A DNA stretch of 64,000 nucleotides from Mycoavidus sp. B2-EB (GTDB taxonomy: Bacteria > Pseudomonadota > Gammaproteobacteria > Burkholderiales > Burkholderiaceae). Positions 43,296 to 53,168 of the stretch are shown here, one piece after another. The position numbers and the translations under genes are program-made. Below the pieces are notes generated by a model. The model made no database searches. It was not told the DNA's origin and saw nothing but the letters and a program-made list of their open reading frames with translations. Within the stretch, counting starts at the first letter, position 1. Every line of letters begins with the position of its first letter. The DNA lies in the NCBI RefSeq assembly GCF_014218255.1, contig NZ_AP021872.1, forward strand, positions 1,302,001-1,366,000, written 5' to 3'.

Positions 43296-44623
43296 CAAGC
43301 TCCTCCAATTTCTTCTCGCCGGCGCAGACCAGCCATAGCCATATATAGACGGTACAATAATTTGGCCAATAACAGACATAAGCCAAATATCAAGCAATAA
43401 AATCCTAGACGCGAAACAAAGGAATCTAACCCCTCTCTCGCTAACACAACAAGGTGAAATAACAGACCAAAACAAAACGCCTGCATGGTGGCACCCGTAT
43501 AACGATTCTGTGCGTGCCTGGCTGCAGTGTATAAACCATCAAGCCATTTTATAATCAGGCCAACCACCATCGCTCCAAACACAAAGGACCACGCTCCTCC
43601 CATAATGAGAAGCGAGCCAATTAGGGTTGGTGAAATTGCTACAGCAAAGTATTCCCGCACCTGCCAAGTAAAGTAATTAGCCGTATTAAGAACCAGATTC
43701 GGACGCTCAGGCCATAACCACTGCGGAATATAGACATAGAAATCGCGAATAATCGGCGCTAATCCCTGGAAATCGATTTGATGATACTTTTCTAGCAATA
43801 ATGCCAAACTTTCCCAAGGCGAAAAAGTATCACGGGTCAAGTAAAGCAGTGTCTCTATCCGCTCCGCGCCCTGAACCTTCAACCCGTAACGCTGCAGCGC
43901 CAGCCACGTCATCACACCTATTGCTACCCCTCCAGTAAGCAGCAGCGTTCTCAAGCGAATATGATGGTTGGCGATGCCAATAAATAAAAACAATGCGAAC
44001 GACAAGGCGATATTAGCGCGTGTACCACCCACAGCAAAATAAGTCAGGACTCCAAAGCTCATGGTCATAGCAAGAAATACCACCCAGGATTTAAAGCTTG
44101 GCCGGAGAAAATAAAGCACCAGCATGGCGGGTATAAAAAAATAGAAAAGACGCTTAAGGGGCAGTAAAACAAGGTCTTTAGAAAAGAGCCTTTGACCATA
44201 ACTACGCGGGCTAAAAAATAGAAAGCCATTATTTAGAATAAAAATGAGCAATGCCGCGACCGCAATCAGCATCAAAATCACCCACAACAAATGGGTCTCT
44301 TTACGCTTCATTGCCGGCAGTGGCGCCCCGCGCCAAAAGGGGGGGAGTTTCGCTTTATAAACTACATAATAGATCGCATAGAAACAGGCTGGCAGCAACA
44401 GTGCATAAGCTAAATAATTCGGCGGCGAGATAGGCAATCCAAAATACAGCACTAGCCAACCGGATAACGGAAAGCCAAGATAAAAAGTGGATAGATAAGC
44501 CAGCGAGAAACATAGATTCAAGTTAAATCCAGCTAACCGGAATTCACGCCAGACCAGCGCAAAAATAAATGAACCGGCTGCTAACCAGAGCATTAAAAGC
44601 ATCATGCAATGAGTTAATGTCAT
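43295..44623 (-). CDS. wzyE: ECA polymerase WzyE
   Basis: This is the inner-membrane polymerase joining trisaccharide repeat units, 442 residues with about 11 helices. WzyE-like phrases are FVYIPQWLWPERP-type DFYVYIPQWLWPERPNLVLN near 295, FAVGGTRANIALSFALFLFI near 200 and LTRDTFSPWESLALLL near 266. Wzy proteins usually diverge beyond recognition, so a WzyE-type sequence is more specific than a generic O-antigen polymerase. It overlaps wecF by 4 bases (ATGA) and wecG by 1 base, so translation is probably coupled. Confidence 0.88.
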   Translation of the reverse strand: MTLTHCMMLLMLWLAAGSFIFALVWREFRLAGFNLNLCFSLAYLSTFYLGFPLSGWLVLYFGLPISPPNYLAYALLLPACFYAIYYVVYKAKLPPFWRGAPLPAMKRKETHLLWVILMLIAVAALLIFILNNGFLFFSPRSYGQRLFSKDLVLLPLKRLFYFFIPAMLVLYFLRPSFKSWVVFLAMTMSFGVLTYFAVGGTRANIALSFALFLFIGIANHHIRLRTLLLTGGVAIGVMTWLALQRYGLKVQGAERIETLLYLTRDTFSPWESLALLLEKYHQIDFQGLAPIIRDFYVYIPQWLWPERPNLVLNTANYFTWQVREYFAVAISPTLIGSLLIMGGAWSFVFGAMVVGLIIKWLDGLYTAARHAQNRYTGATMQAFCFGLLFHLVVLAREGLDSFVSRLGFYCLIFGLCLLLAKLLYRLYMAMAGLRRREEIGGA

Positions 44624-45711
44624 AGAGAATCTTTCTTTCCATCCGTAATTGCCAAAGCACGTTGCCAGCCTGTGATGTAATTGGGACTAAAAAAAGCAAT
44701 CTGGGTCTGGTCTAATTGAGCCAGGCGGTGCTGGGTTTCACGCACCATCTCTCGGCTCAAATCATCGCCATAAAATAATACGGGTATGCGTTGCTCAAAA
44801 AGATCTTGTTGGAAAGGATTTTGTCGGCTAATGACAAATGGAATACCGTGCTGGATCAGCAAGCATAGAGTCCCCACCCCCTGCTGCCGCTGAAAAAGAA
44901 AATAACCCAGATCACATTGTTCTAAAAGCTTTTGGTATTCGTTAAAATCGATCATTCTATTTAAGAGTTCTACCTGTCCCGGCGCAAATAGTTTTTCAGC
45001 TTCTACACGGATCTCATTGATATATAGCGGGTTGCCTAGCGGATAACCCAAAGGCACCAAGATACGCACCTGCTTGCCAAATTGTTTATGAATCGTGTGT
45101 AGTGCTTCAATATGACGATTAGAACGGGCACCGGAATTACCGAGCAAAATCGTGAACAGCTTTGTGTCCGGTTTCCGGGGTCGAGGAAGATTTTTCACCT
45201 CTGGCATGCGGGTTGGAAAATAAAGCAAACTCGTAGGAACCCGTGGATAGCGTTGTTGATAATAAGCAAGATCTCCACGCGTGGCAAACACGTGCGCAAA
45301 ACATCCTTGTACGCGCCGTCTCAACAAATAAAACAGCTTAGATCGAAAGCCTGTCGCATCCTCATAAAGATCTGCGCCCCAAATATGCCAGCTCGCTTGT
45401 GCGGGGCGAATGCGGCCAGTCAAGAGCAGAAGCCAAATGCCTGGATTAAACTGTCCATGAAAAAAGAAATGTTGGGCACGGCATTCTTTCGCTAACGCCG
45501 CTACGGCTTTCGCCAATGTGCGTCTATCCGGCAATACCTTCACCTGCAAAGCGGAGTAATCGCCCAAACTTGTCGGCTCTCGGGCAACCACCCAAAAACG
45601 TAATGGCATTTGAGATTGCAATAGCTTTGGCGCTAAAATCTGATTGAAAAAATTCAACACTGTTCGATTGTGATGCTCAATCTCGGAGCCCAGGATATGG
45701 ATTACAGACAC
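44620..45711 (-). CDS. wecF: TDP-Fuc4NAc:lipid II transferase WecF
   Basis: It adds 4-acetamido-4,6-dideoxygalactose, completing the ECA lipid III trisaccharide. The 363-residue GT56 protein matches E. coli WecF through much of its length: IHILGSEIEHHNRTVLNFFN, FFFHGQFNPGIWLLLLTGRI, SWHIWGADLYEDATGFRSKL, FATRGDLAYYQQRYP, CDLGYFLFQRQQGVGTLCLL and AFFSPNYITGWQRALAI. GT56 is almost confined to ECA systems, so this is a strong marker of the pathway. It starts directly after the wzxE stop codon. Confidence 0.93.
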   Translation of the reverse strand: MSVIHILGSEIEHHNRTVLNFFNQILAPKLLQSQMPLRFWVVAREPTSLGDYSALQVKVLPDRRTLAKAVAALAKECRAQHFFFHGQFNPGIWLLLLTGRIRPAQASWHIWGADLYEDATGFRSKLFYLLRRRVQGCFAHVFATRGDLAYYQQRYPRVPTSLLYFPTRMPEVKNLPRPRKPDTKLFTILLGNSGARSNRHIEALHTIHKQFGKQVRILVPLGYPLGNPLYINEIRVEAEKLFAPGQVELLNRMIDFNEYQKLLEQCDLGYFLFQRQQGVGTLCLLIQHGIPFVISRQNPFQQDLFEQRIPVLFYGDDLSREMVRETQHRLAQLDQTQIAFFSPNYITGWQRALAITDGKKDSL

Positions 45712-46968
45712 TCACTCCCCCCTTTTACAGTAGATGAGAAATACGCACGCACACACAGCAAAGTAAACACTATACGTCGCCGCATAAGCCTGCACAGTTC
45801 CCAATGCGCCACTCATTGGAATTAACCAGTACGAAAAAAGTATAATTAAACTAAACTGAGTAAATTCTGCTAATACATAAAATCGTAGCGAGGCTTTAGC
45901 AATAATCAAATAGCCAAACAGATAAGCGCCGACCTTGAATATATCGCCACTGAGTTGCCAAGCAAAAAGGTTACGCATTGGCCTAAAGTCCGCTGAAAAC
46001 AGCAAAGCGATGACCATATCGCGCAGCAACCATATACTTAAACTCATGGCCAGCGCCAGGGGTAACAAGAAGCGTTGGGCGCGACCAATCTCATGGGCCA
46101 AATCTGCTCGTTTTTTTTGCCTGGATAGGGTGGGCAGCAAATACACGGTAAAAGGGGCCGTGATCAATTGTAGATAAGCATCCGATATCTTATTCATCCC
46201 CTGCCAAATGCCAACCTCCTCCCAGCCATAATGAGCGGCCAGCAATTTTCTTATTATGAAATAAGCAATCGGCAGCGTAACGGAAGTCGTGACCGCCATT
46301 GCGGTAAACTTGAAAAGACCGTGAGCCAGTTTTTTATCCCAAGTTAGCCTTAACCGACTCAGCGATACAATACCACGCTTAAACAATACGACCCCTGCCG
46401 GTAATGCTAATAGCGCCGGCATCAAGACCAACCCTATCAAAGCCCCAGCATAGCCGCCGAAATGGAAAGCTGCCCAATATGCACACAGGCCGAGCAAGCT
46501 GCCGCCGATGACCGACAGCGCAGTGCCCGCTGCATCACGCCAACCTTTAAGAATAGCCAAAAAAAAGTTGGCAAAAGCAATCCCGAATTGAATGCAAGCT
46601 GTTGCACGCAACACATCCTGCAAACCTTCATCGCCAAACAGTAATCGGCTAAGAGGAGCGGCCGCGCATATCAACACCAGCGCCAGCAAGGTTGAAGACC
46701 CCAGCACGATAACCATAGAGGTGCTGAACAGACGATGCAGGCGAACTACATCAAACTGAAATTCAGCAACGTATTTGATCACCCCGTTGTAAATACCCGC
46801 ACCAGATAACACGCTCAACACGGTGATAAGCGCCATAAAGTTTCCGGCCCGGCCCATCCCCTCTGGACCAAAAGCGAGCGCTAACCATTTGATCAACAGC
46901 AGCCCTGCACCCAATTTGATCAATATAGAGGCTGCAGACCAAACCCATGCTCGCGCTAGAGATGGCAT
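45712..46968 (-). CDS. wzxE: ECA lipid III flippase WzxE
   Basis: It flips the undecaprenyl-PP-trisaccharide to the periplasmic face. The 418-residue protein has about 12 helices. It closely follows E. coli WzxE: WSAASILIKLGAGLLLIKWL, FGPEGMGRAGNFMALITVLS, AGIYNGVIKYVAEFQ, LAAHYGWEEVGIWQGMNKIS, RDLFAWQLVGD-type MRNLFAWQLSGDIFKVGAYL and YLIIAKASLRFYVLAEFTQF. It is the first gene of the minus-strand operon. A 242-base divergent spacer separates it from wecB. Confidence 0.92.
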   Translation of the reverse strand: MPSLARAWVWSAASILIKLGAGLLLIKWLALAFGPEGMGRAGNFMALITVLSVLSGAGIYNGVIKYVAEFQFDVVRLHRLFSTSMVIVLGSSTLLALVLICAAAPLSRLLFGDEGLQDVLRATACIQFGIAFANFFLAILKGWRDAAGTALSVIGGSLLGLCAYWAAFHFGGYAGALIGLVLMPALLALPAGVVLFKRGIVSLSRLRLTWDKKLAHGLFKFTAMAVTTSVTLPIAYFIIRKLLAAHYGWEEVGIWQGMNKISDAYLQLITAPFTVYLLPTLSRQKKRADLAHEIGRAQRFLLPLALAMSLSIWLLRDMVIALLFSADFRPMRNLFAWQLSGDIFKVGAYLFGYLIIAKASLRFYVLAEFTQFSLIILFSYWLIPMSGALGTVQAYAATYSVYFAVCACVFLIYCKRGE

Positions 46969-47047
46969 GAGTGACGTAATTTAATTTTGAATTGCATCCC
47001 GCCTGCCTCTCTATTAGTATTTTCTATACTGTACTCTTTATAAATGT

Positions 47048-47121
47048 GACCAATAGGACTACTACCTATTTGCTTTAGACTTCCCACCCCGATTTAAGAG
47101 ATGTTATTCTAGCGTAGAATC
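47048..47121. promoter_or_regulatory. wzxE-wecB divergent control region with shared motifs
   Basis: The spacer 46969-47210 contains GACCAATAGGACT at 47048-47060, nearly repeated (12 of 13) at 51958-51970 in the other divergent spacer of the cluster. It also has CTACCTATTT at 47062-47071 and ATTCTAGCGTAGAATC at 47106-47121. Both are repeated with similar spacing upstream of wecD (55098-55107 and 55139-55154, the latter 14 of 16). On the minus strand the last motif contains TAGAAT, a plausible -10 element. ATTCTA-GCG-TAGAAT is also a perfect palindrome. Function is inferred from recurrence only. Confidence 0.35.
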
Positions 47122-47210
47122 AGGTGGGGGGGAAAATTCGGCGCTTAGACAGCGTCATTCGTTAAATCTGTCTCTGCATGGGTCAATTCCAAATCAAAAG
47201 CAGGCGATCA

Positions 47211-48341
47211 ATGAAAAAAATATTAACTGTTTTTGGCACACGTCCGGAAGCCATCAAAATGGCGCCTGTTGTACGCGCTCTTAGCAAGCGCACACAATTT
47301 GAGGCCAAAGTATGTGTGACCGCGCAACATCGCCAGATGCTTGATCAAGTACTGGATCTTTTCAAGATCAAGCCCGATTTCGATCTAAATATTATGCAAC
47401 CCGGGCAGAATCTCTTTTCCATCACAGCCAACATTCTTGAAAACTTTAAACATGTGCTAATGGAATACCAACCCGATTTTGTTCTGGTCCATGGCGATAC
47501 TGCAACCACCTTTGCCGCCTCGCTCGCTTCTTATTACTTGAAAATTCCAGTAGGACATGTTGAGGCAGGTTTACGCACCGGTAATTTGTATTCACCCTGG
47601 CCAGAAGAGGCAAACCGTAGATTAACAGGCGCCCTCGCATGTTTACATTTTGCCCCAACAGCGCAATCACGCGAGAATCTTTTGAGAGAAAATATCGCCG
47701 CTGATCGTATTGTGGTGACAGGAAATACCGTGATTGACGCGCTCTTGGAAGTCAAACAAAAAATCGCCACGAACCCTAGACTGGCAGCTAGCCTTGCCAG
47801 ACAATTTCCACAGTTAAATCACTCACGGCAATTGATTTTAATTACCGGACATCGCAGAGAGAATTTCGGCGATGGCTTCAAACGCATTTGTACAGCAATT
47901 GCAGCCCTTTCCAAACGCTATCCAGAGGTTGATTTCGTTTATCCGGTTCATCTCAATCCGAATGTACAAGAGCCTGTCCAACATTTCCTCAAAGGCATCC
48001 GTAATATTCACCTGATTGAGCCACTGGATTACTTACCATTCGTCTACCTGATGATGCGCTCAACGCTCATCCTGACAGATTCAGGAGGGGTGCAAGAAGA
48101 AGCCTCATCGCTCGGCAAGCCAGTCCTGTTAATGCGAGAAAACACTGAGCGCCCGGAAGCATTGGAGGCAGGTATTGTACGTCTTGTCAGTACAGATATC
48201 GATACCTTATGCCAACAGGTCAGCTGGCTGCTTGACAACCCCACTCAATATAGCCAGATGAGCTCTGATACACATTGCTTATACGGAGACGGCAAGGCAG
48301 CTGAGCGTATCGTGCAAACACTCGCGACCCATCAAATATAA
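47211..48341 (+). CDS. wecB: UDP-N-acetylglucosamine 2-epimerase (non-hydrolysing) WecB
   Basis: It converts UDP-GlcNAc to UDP-ManNAc in the cytoplasm. I take ATG 47211 ([20 protein letters not shown]), 376 residues as in E. coli WecB; the reading 11 codons longer lacks a ribosome site. Conserved stretches are [57 protein letters not shown] and [20 protein letters not shown]. wecC follows after 72 bases. Confidence 0.95.
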   Translation: MKKILTVFGTRPEAIKMAPVVRALSKRTQFEAKVCVTAQHRQMLDQVLDLFKIKPDFDLNIMQPGQNLFSITANILENFKHVLMEYQPDFVLVHGDTATTFAASLASYYLKIPVGHVEAGLRTGNLYSPWPEEANRRLTGALACLHFAPTAQSRENLLRENIAADRIVVTGNTVIDALLEVKQKIATNPRLAASLARQFPQLNHSRQLILITGHRRENFGDGFKRICTAIAALSKRYPEVDFVYPVHLNPNVQEPVQHFLKGIRNIHLIEPLDYLPFVYLMMRSTLILTDSGGVQEEASSLGKPVLLMRENTERPEALEAGIVRLVSTDIDTLCQQVSWLLDNPTQYSQMSSDTHCLYGDGKAAERIVQTLATHQI

Positions 48342-48413
48342 TTGACCAGGCAGTTCAACTGGGTCCTTTCAATAACATGATCAAAGACTTGTGGATCTTT
48401 TACAAAAACTTCT

Positions 48414-49706
48414 ATGAGACATTCACATTTTAAGAAAGTATGTGTCATCGGTCTTGGCTATATTGGCTTACCTACCGCCGCTATGTTCGCCTCCCGAAAA
48501 ATACGAGTTGCTGGAATCGATATCGATCAATACACAATCGATACGATTAATGAAGGCAAGATTCATATTATTGAACCAGAACTTGACATCATCGTACACG
48601 CCGTGGTGAAAGAAGGATACCTGAAAGCATCGGCTCAACCTGAAGCGGCTGACGCATTCGTTATCGCTGTCCCGACGCCCAGCAAGGAAGACCATAGCCC
48701 TGATCTGAGTTATGTACGAGCAGCTGCCGAGTCAATTGCCCCGGTACTCAAGCAGGGTGACCTCGTGATACTGGAATCTACCTCACCGGTCGGAACGACT
48801 GATCAGATGATCAGCTGGCTCAAAGCAGCTCGTGCTGATTTATCGTTCCCTACCTCGCATCACAAAAACGAACCACCTGATATTAATATTGCCTATTGCC
48901 CTGAACGCGTACTGCCAGGCCAAGTGATACGTGAATTGGTGCAAAACGACCGCATTATCGGCGGCGTCACAGCGAACTGCGCACAGCGCGCACAGATGTT
49001 ATATCGTATCTTTGTGACGGGAGAACTGCTAACCACCAATGCGCGCACAGCAGAAATGGCCAAGTTGACGGAAAACGCTTTCCGTGATGTGAATATCGCA
49101 TTTGCCAATGAGCTTTCACTGATTTGTGACCAGCTCAAGATTAATGTATGGGAATTGATTAAACTCACCAATCATCATCCCCGTGTCAACGTATTACAGC
49201 CGGGTCCAGGAGTCGGCGGCCATTGCATTGCAGTTGACCCTTGGTTTATCGTAAATAAAACCCCTGAGCAGGCAAAACTCATTCGAACCGCCAGAGAAAT
49301 TAATGATTACAAACCAGAGTGGGTTGTTAACAAAGTCAACACAGCCATTGATCAATGTCTTGCAAATGGTAAACGCTCGTCCCGCCAAAACGTTGTCGTT
49401 GCTCTTCTAGGATTAGCGTTTAAGCCAAATATTGACGATTTTCGGGAAAGCCCAGCAGTTCATATTGCAAGAAAACTCGTCACAACTTCAGAGGCACGCT
49501 TTATTTTAGTGGAACCTTTTATTGACGAATTACCGGCTGAGCTTGCCAGCGCCCGCTTAGCAAATTTAAAGCAGGCGATAGCAGAAGCCGACGTGGTCGC
49601 CCTATTAGTCAAGCACGATGCCTTCAAGGCAGTGGCTGAGCTGTTTAAACCATCGGTATTATTGATCGATGTCGTCGGTTTATTGGAAGATGAGCATAGC
49701 AGATAG
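48414..49706 (+). CDS. wecC: UDP-N-acetyl-D-mannosamine dehydrogenase WecC
   Basis: It oxidises UDP-ManNAc to UDP-ManNAcA with NAD+. The 430-residue protein has the N-terminal NAD site VCVIGLGYIGLPTAAMFASR. The middle stretch is LTENAFRDVNIAFANELSLI. The catalytic Cys lies in PGPGVGGHCIAVDPWFIVNK near 270, which matches the enterobacterial WecC version closely. The C-terminal UDP-binding domain has LLGLAFKPNIDDFRESPAV. No strong ribosome site is visible before the ATG. Confidence 0.94.
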   Translation: MRHSHFKKVCVIGLGYIGLPTAAMFASRKIRVAGIDIDQYTIDTINEGKIHIIEPELDIIVHAVVKEGYLKASAQPEAADAFVIAVPTPSKEDHSPDLSYVRAAAESIAPVLKQGDLVILESTSPVGTTDQMISWLKAARADLSFPTSHHKNEPPDINIAYCPERVLPGQVIRELVQNDRIIGGVTANCAQRAQMLYRIFVTGELLTTNARTAEMAKLTENAFRDVNIAFANELSLICDQLKINVWELIKLTNHHPRVNVLQPGPGVGGHCIAVDPWFIVNKTPEQAKLIRTAREINDYKPEWVVNKVNTAIDQCLANGKRSSRQNVVVALLGLAFKPNIDDFRESPAVHIARKLVTTSEARFILVEPFIDELPAELASARLANLKQAIAEADVVALLVKHDAFKAVAELFKPSVLLIDVVGLLEDEHSR

Positions 49707-49754
49707 CCTCTTTAAAACCTATTAAATAAAATAACGCAGTATAGTTGCGGTTAT

Positions 49755-51866
49755 TTAGACAAATAATGTTCCCCGAATGCTTACCCTGTCACCCAATGGG
49801 GGGCCAACTGCATGAGGTTTATCTTCTTCGATACGCCCCGTTTCAACTAAAAATGACGGCGCATTAAAAGCAGCCGGTGCCAGCAAAATTTTGCCCCGCA
49901 CAAAATGAACCTGGGTTGCCTGATAGCGATTCACTCCATTCATCAATTGAATATGTATCACGTCAGGATGCGCTACGATACTTTGGTAAGGCCCTAAGCG
50001 CCAATGAATAAGGCGATTGTTCCCGGTACGAGATAATAGAACACCTTGCTTCGTTGTATTTAACAAAGTTGTATTGCCAGATAAGGTGAAGTGCTGTTCA
50101 GCCATGCCAGTCAAACAGAGAGCAAGGTTTTTAATCTGGCACGCATCTAACGCCACTTTATGCGCCGCGATCCAAAGAGAAGCCGTCGCTTGATTGCCTT
50201 CAAAAGTACAGTTATTAAAGAAAATCGCGCGCTGGGCATCAATCGAGTTTCTTTCGACTTGCGGCAAATGCGTTTGGCAATACCGCCCGAGAGGGTCCTC
50301 GGCACTGCTCGTTAAATCGTGCCGGCTATCCAATCTAAAACTACACCCATTAAAGGTGTTCGGCCGAGAGGATAAATCCGTGTGCTGAACCAGGGTTAAT
50401 TCACTCTCGACCGTGCAGCCTCGGATTTGCAGGCCATCAGCATTAAGCCGCATAATACCCGTAGTGGGCTGGCCATTTACCCGGCGCACATAGACGTCAT
50501 CCAATGTCAGATCAGTCACTTTCTCATTAGCTATAAAAAGTGTGCAGATATGGCTTCGCACTGCAATGCGTTTAGCTGATGCGCCCCACTGCTTTCCTGA
50601 GTTCGCAAAAGAGATCGCTCCCGAATTTCCTGAATACACCAGGTCATGCTCATATTGTCCGTGAGTCACAAAAGTTCCATCGTTATCACCGTTGCTGCAG
50701 CAGTTTTCCACTGTGCAATATGCACTCGCAACAAAATCATTCAGATGTCTGGCATTGGCGGAGCTACAACCGGAAATATGTCCGTAGAGGCAATAAATAT
50801 GCTGAGCTAAATAGCCTGCGCCGCCATACTTTATGTTTACAGGATTGGTTAATGAGCACCGTTCAGTGCGAAAGTTCGTACACCAACGCCTGATGACAAC
50901 GCTCCAGAAAGTTGATTCCGCATGAACTTCAGATATATTGCAAGACACTGCATATTCAAACGCAATCGGGTGAGAACTTGTATTTGGAGCCGTGCCGTGT
51001 CCGATAAAGCGCATATTGCTAATATGCACTTGTTCCACAATACTGACCTGAGACCAACGGAGCTGCCGTCCAATAGGTAAGGCCCAGCCATTTTTATAAT
51101 TGACCCTAACCTGCTTCGCATCGACAATTTGTGTCACTTGTACTAATTTTTGCAGCTCTTTTTCTAAACGCCCACCCCGTGCGTCCGACTCAAGCTGATA
51201 CCACTGCCCAACAGAAAACTGACTTGAATCTGTTACCGGAAAAATATCCGTCTGTTCCGGCAATACTCTATCCAATGTAACAGTCATTGTATTAGCAAGA
51301 GGCTTACCGCCAAAAAACAACACAGCCGCCAATGCGTTAATTTGCCCCGCAACAACGGGCTCAATACCAACCGTAGTGACCGTCTGTCCTCCAAAATCCA
51401 GCGTGAGATTACTGCGATAAAAATGATGGCGGCGCACAAAATTGAGTGGAGTATGCGCTTCGATACAATGAATCGAAGGATCATTCACCATGGTCTCTAG
51501 CGCATCATCGGCATTGACCTGTGCATCGAAAATCCCAAATTGCCTAAAATCCACGACACCTTCATGCAATTGGATCCAACGTCCTTTAGCATTGCCCTCA
51601 GCACCGATAACCGTGCCGCCGTTGCTCATACGTTCTGAAGCAGCATCCCAATAAACGAGCAGACCTCCTCCATCGCCGGGACTGTAATAGCCTAGTGTAA
51701 TTACAACTGTACCGTTAACGGGTTGCGTAAGAGCCAACTCGATCAAGTCAGCAACTGTCCCAACTTGCCTGATTGTATTTTTTGAGACATTTAATTTTAA
51801 AGGTGCCAAAGCCAAACCACCGGCCGCCATACCTAGAGCTGTACTTAAAAAATAACGGCGCGTCAT
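49755..51866 (-). CDS. Tat-exported right-handed beta-helix protein, putative polysaccharide lyase/hydrolase
   Basis: This 703-residue protein begins MTRRYFLSTALGMAAGGLAL, a twin-arginine signal peptide (RRYFLS fits the RRxFLx consensus). Near residues 60-120 it has GDGGGLLVYWDA, NGGTVIGAEGNAKGRW and VDFRQFGIFDAQVNADDALE. This layout is seen at the start of pectate-lyase-3 type beta-helix depolymerases and phage tailspikes. The remainder is Asn-, Ser- and Val-rich repeats typical of a parallel beta-helix. It lies inside the wec cluster, convergent with wecC and divergent from the lipid-carrier transferase gene. A role in trimming or releasing the polymer is inferred. E. coli WcaM in the colanic acid cluster is a comparable Tat-dependent beta-helix protein. 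Confidence 0.75.
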   Translation of the reverse strand: MTRRYFLSTALGMAAGGLALAPLKLNVSKNTIRQVGTVADLIELALTQPVNGTVVITLGYYSPGDGGGLLVYWDAASERMSNGGTVIGAEGNAKGRWIQLHEGVVDFRQFGIFDAQVNADDALETMVNDPSIHCIEAHTPLNFVRRHHFYRSNLTLDFGGQTVTTVGIEPVVAGQINALAAVLFFGGKPLANTMTVTLDRVLPEQTDIFPVTDSSQFSVGQWYQLESDARGGRLEKELQKLVQVTQIVDAKQVRVNYKNGWALPIGRQLRWSQVSIVEQVHISNMRFIGHGTAPNTSSHPIAFEYAVSCNISEVHAESTFWSVVIRRWCTNFRTERCSLTNPVNIKYGGAGYLAQHIYCLYGHISGCSSANARHLNDFVASAYCTVENCCSNGDNDGTFVTHGQYEHDLVYSGNSGAISFANSGKQWGASAKRIAVRSHICTLFIANEKVTDLTLDDVYVRRVNGQPTTGIMRLNADGLQIRGCTVESELTLVQHTDLSSRPNTFNGCSFRLDSRHDLTSSAEDPLGRYCQTHLPQVERNSIDAQRAIFFNNCTFEGNQATASLWIAAHKVALDACQIKNLALCLTGMAEQHFTLSGNTTLLNTTKQGVLLSRTGNNRLIHWRLGPYQSIVAHPDVIHIQLMNGVNRYQATQVHFVRGKILLAPAAFNAPSFLVETGRIEEDKPHAVGPPLGDRVSIRGTLFV

Positions 51867-52040
51867 AAGAAATTCTATCCCCCTTCGAAACTCATCCTAT
51901 TTGGAAATTTGATTTTTTATCAATCTTCCTCTATATATAGATGGCTGTGATGGATAAGACCAATAAGACTTCGGCACCATTAAGTCTAAGTAAATAAGAA
52001 GTATTACGTTAAACGCGTCATCTTATAAAAAAACTAACTT

Positions 52041-53168
52041 ATGCTTAATTTCATACTCAGTTTTATTGTCTCCACTTTGGTCATTCTACTACTTGTGCGC
52101 TATAGGCATTTGCATGAGCATTTATCCGCTGATCAAGCTCCATCATCCGGAGCCCAAAAAATTCATCAGCAATCCGTGCCCCGTATCGGTGGCATTGGCA
52201 TCTTTGTCAGCTTGGTGGTAGCGACCAGCCAGCTTTATTTCAATGATCCAAATCTTGCTCTTGGCATACTCTCGATCGTTGCCTGCGGGCTGCCCGCTTT
52301 CTTATCAGGACTTGCTGAAGATTTAACTAAACGTGTAACTCCATTGGCCCGTCTTCTCTGTACACTGGCTGCTGCCTTATTGGCCTACCTTTTGCTTGGC
52401 CTCCATGTAACACGCACCGGCCTTGTACTGCTTGACGCAATGATTGCTTATCCTGCCATCGGCTGCTGCTTCACCTTACTTGTCATAGCAGGATTGGCCA
52501 ATGCGATTAACTCTATCGACGGCATTCATGGCTTAGCTTCAATGATCACGTTTATGATGTCCGCATCACTTGCCTATGTTGCTTACCAAGTGTCCGACAC
52601 CACCATACTCTCGGCAGCACTGATCATGATGGGAGCCATTTTCGGTTTTTTTGTCTGGAATTTTCCGACAGGGCAGATCTTTTTAGGTGATGGTGGAGCT
52701 TATTTTATTGGCTTCATGTTAGGTGAATTATCTATCTTGCTGGTCATGCAGCACCCTGAAGTTTCCGCTTGGTATCCCGTCTTGATGCTGCTTTACCCAA
52801 CTTTTGAGGTTCTTTTCTCAATTTACCGCAGGCGTTTCTTACACCACACTTCAATCATCACAGCAGATGCCAGGCATTTACATACGTTGATTTATAAACG
52901 GCTTATACGCCCAACCGCTAGCGTGCACAGTGTGCGCACGTTTACGCGGTGTAATGCACTCACCGCACCTTATCTATGGTTGTTATATTTGATTGCAGTG
53001 ATTCCTGCGACACTTTTTTGGCGGCATACCCCATTGCTGGTTTGTTTTGTCGCAGTATTTATTGCAGCCTATATCTGGCTTTATACTTGTATCGTGCGAT
53101 TTAAGGTACCCCGCTGGTTACTTTTTTGGCGAAATAACGCATGCCAGGCGAAAATTCAGGCGGAGTAG
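52041..53168 (+). CDS. Undecaprenyl-phosphate sugar-1-phosphate transferase (WecA/WbpL-like)
   Basis: This MraY-family membrane enzyme probably starts the repeat unit by putting GlcNAc-1-P on undecaprenyl phosphate. The 375-residue protein has about 10 helices. Cytoplasmic-loop motifs are GLAEDLTKRVTP, ANAINSIDGIHGLA, FLGDGGAYFIGFMLGE and ITADARHLHTLIYKRL. The EDLTKRV form is that of betaproteobacterial WecA-like enzymes, unlike the enterobacterial LDD version. This gene may therefore be native while the other wec genes were acquired. Its 3' end overlaps the wecE 3' end by 13 bases, tail to tail. Confidence 0.82.
   Translation: MLNFILSFIVSTLVILLLVRYRHLHEHLSADQAPSSGAQKIHQQSVPRIGGIGIFVSLVVATSQLYFNDPNLALGILSIVACGLPAFLSGLAEDLTKRVTPLARLLCTLAAALLAYLLLGLHVTRTGLVLLDAMIAYPAIGCCFTLLVIAGLANAINSIDGIHGLASMITFMMSASLAYVAYQVSDTTILSAALIMMGAIFGFFVWNFPTGQIFLGDGGAYFIGFMLGELSILLVMQHPEVSAWYPVLMLLYPTFEVLFSIYRRRFLHHTSIITADARHLHTLIYKRLIRPTASVHSVRTFTRCNALTAPYLWLLYLIAVIPATLFWRHTPLLVCFVAVFIAAYIWLYTCIVRFKVPRWLLFWRNNACQAKIQAE

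Noticed and set aside
47106..47120. ATTCTA-GCG-TAGAAT palindrome as a specific operator
   Set aside because: The half-site TAGAAT also looks like a -10 hexamer and recurs before wecD and bamC, so an operator role is not supported on its own.
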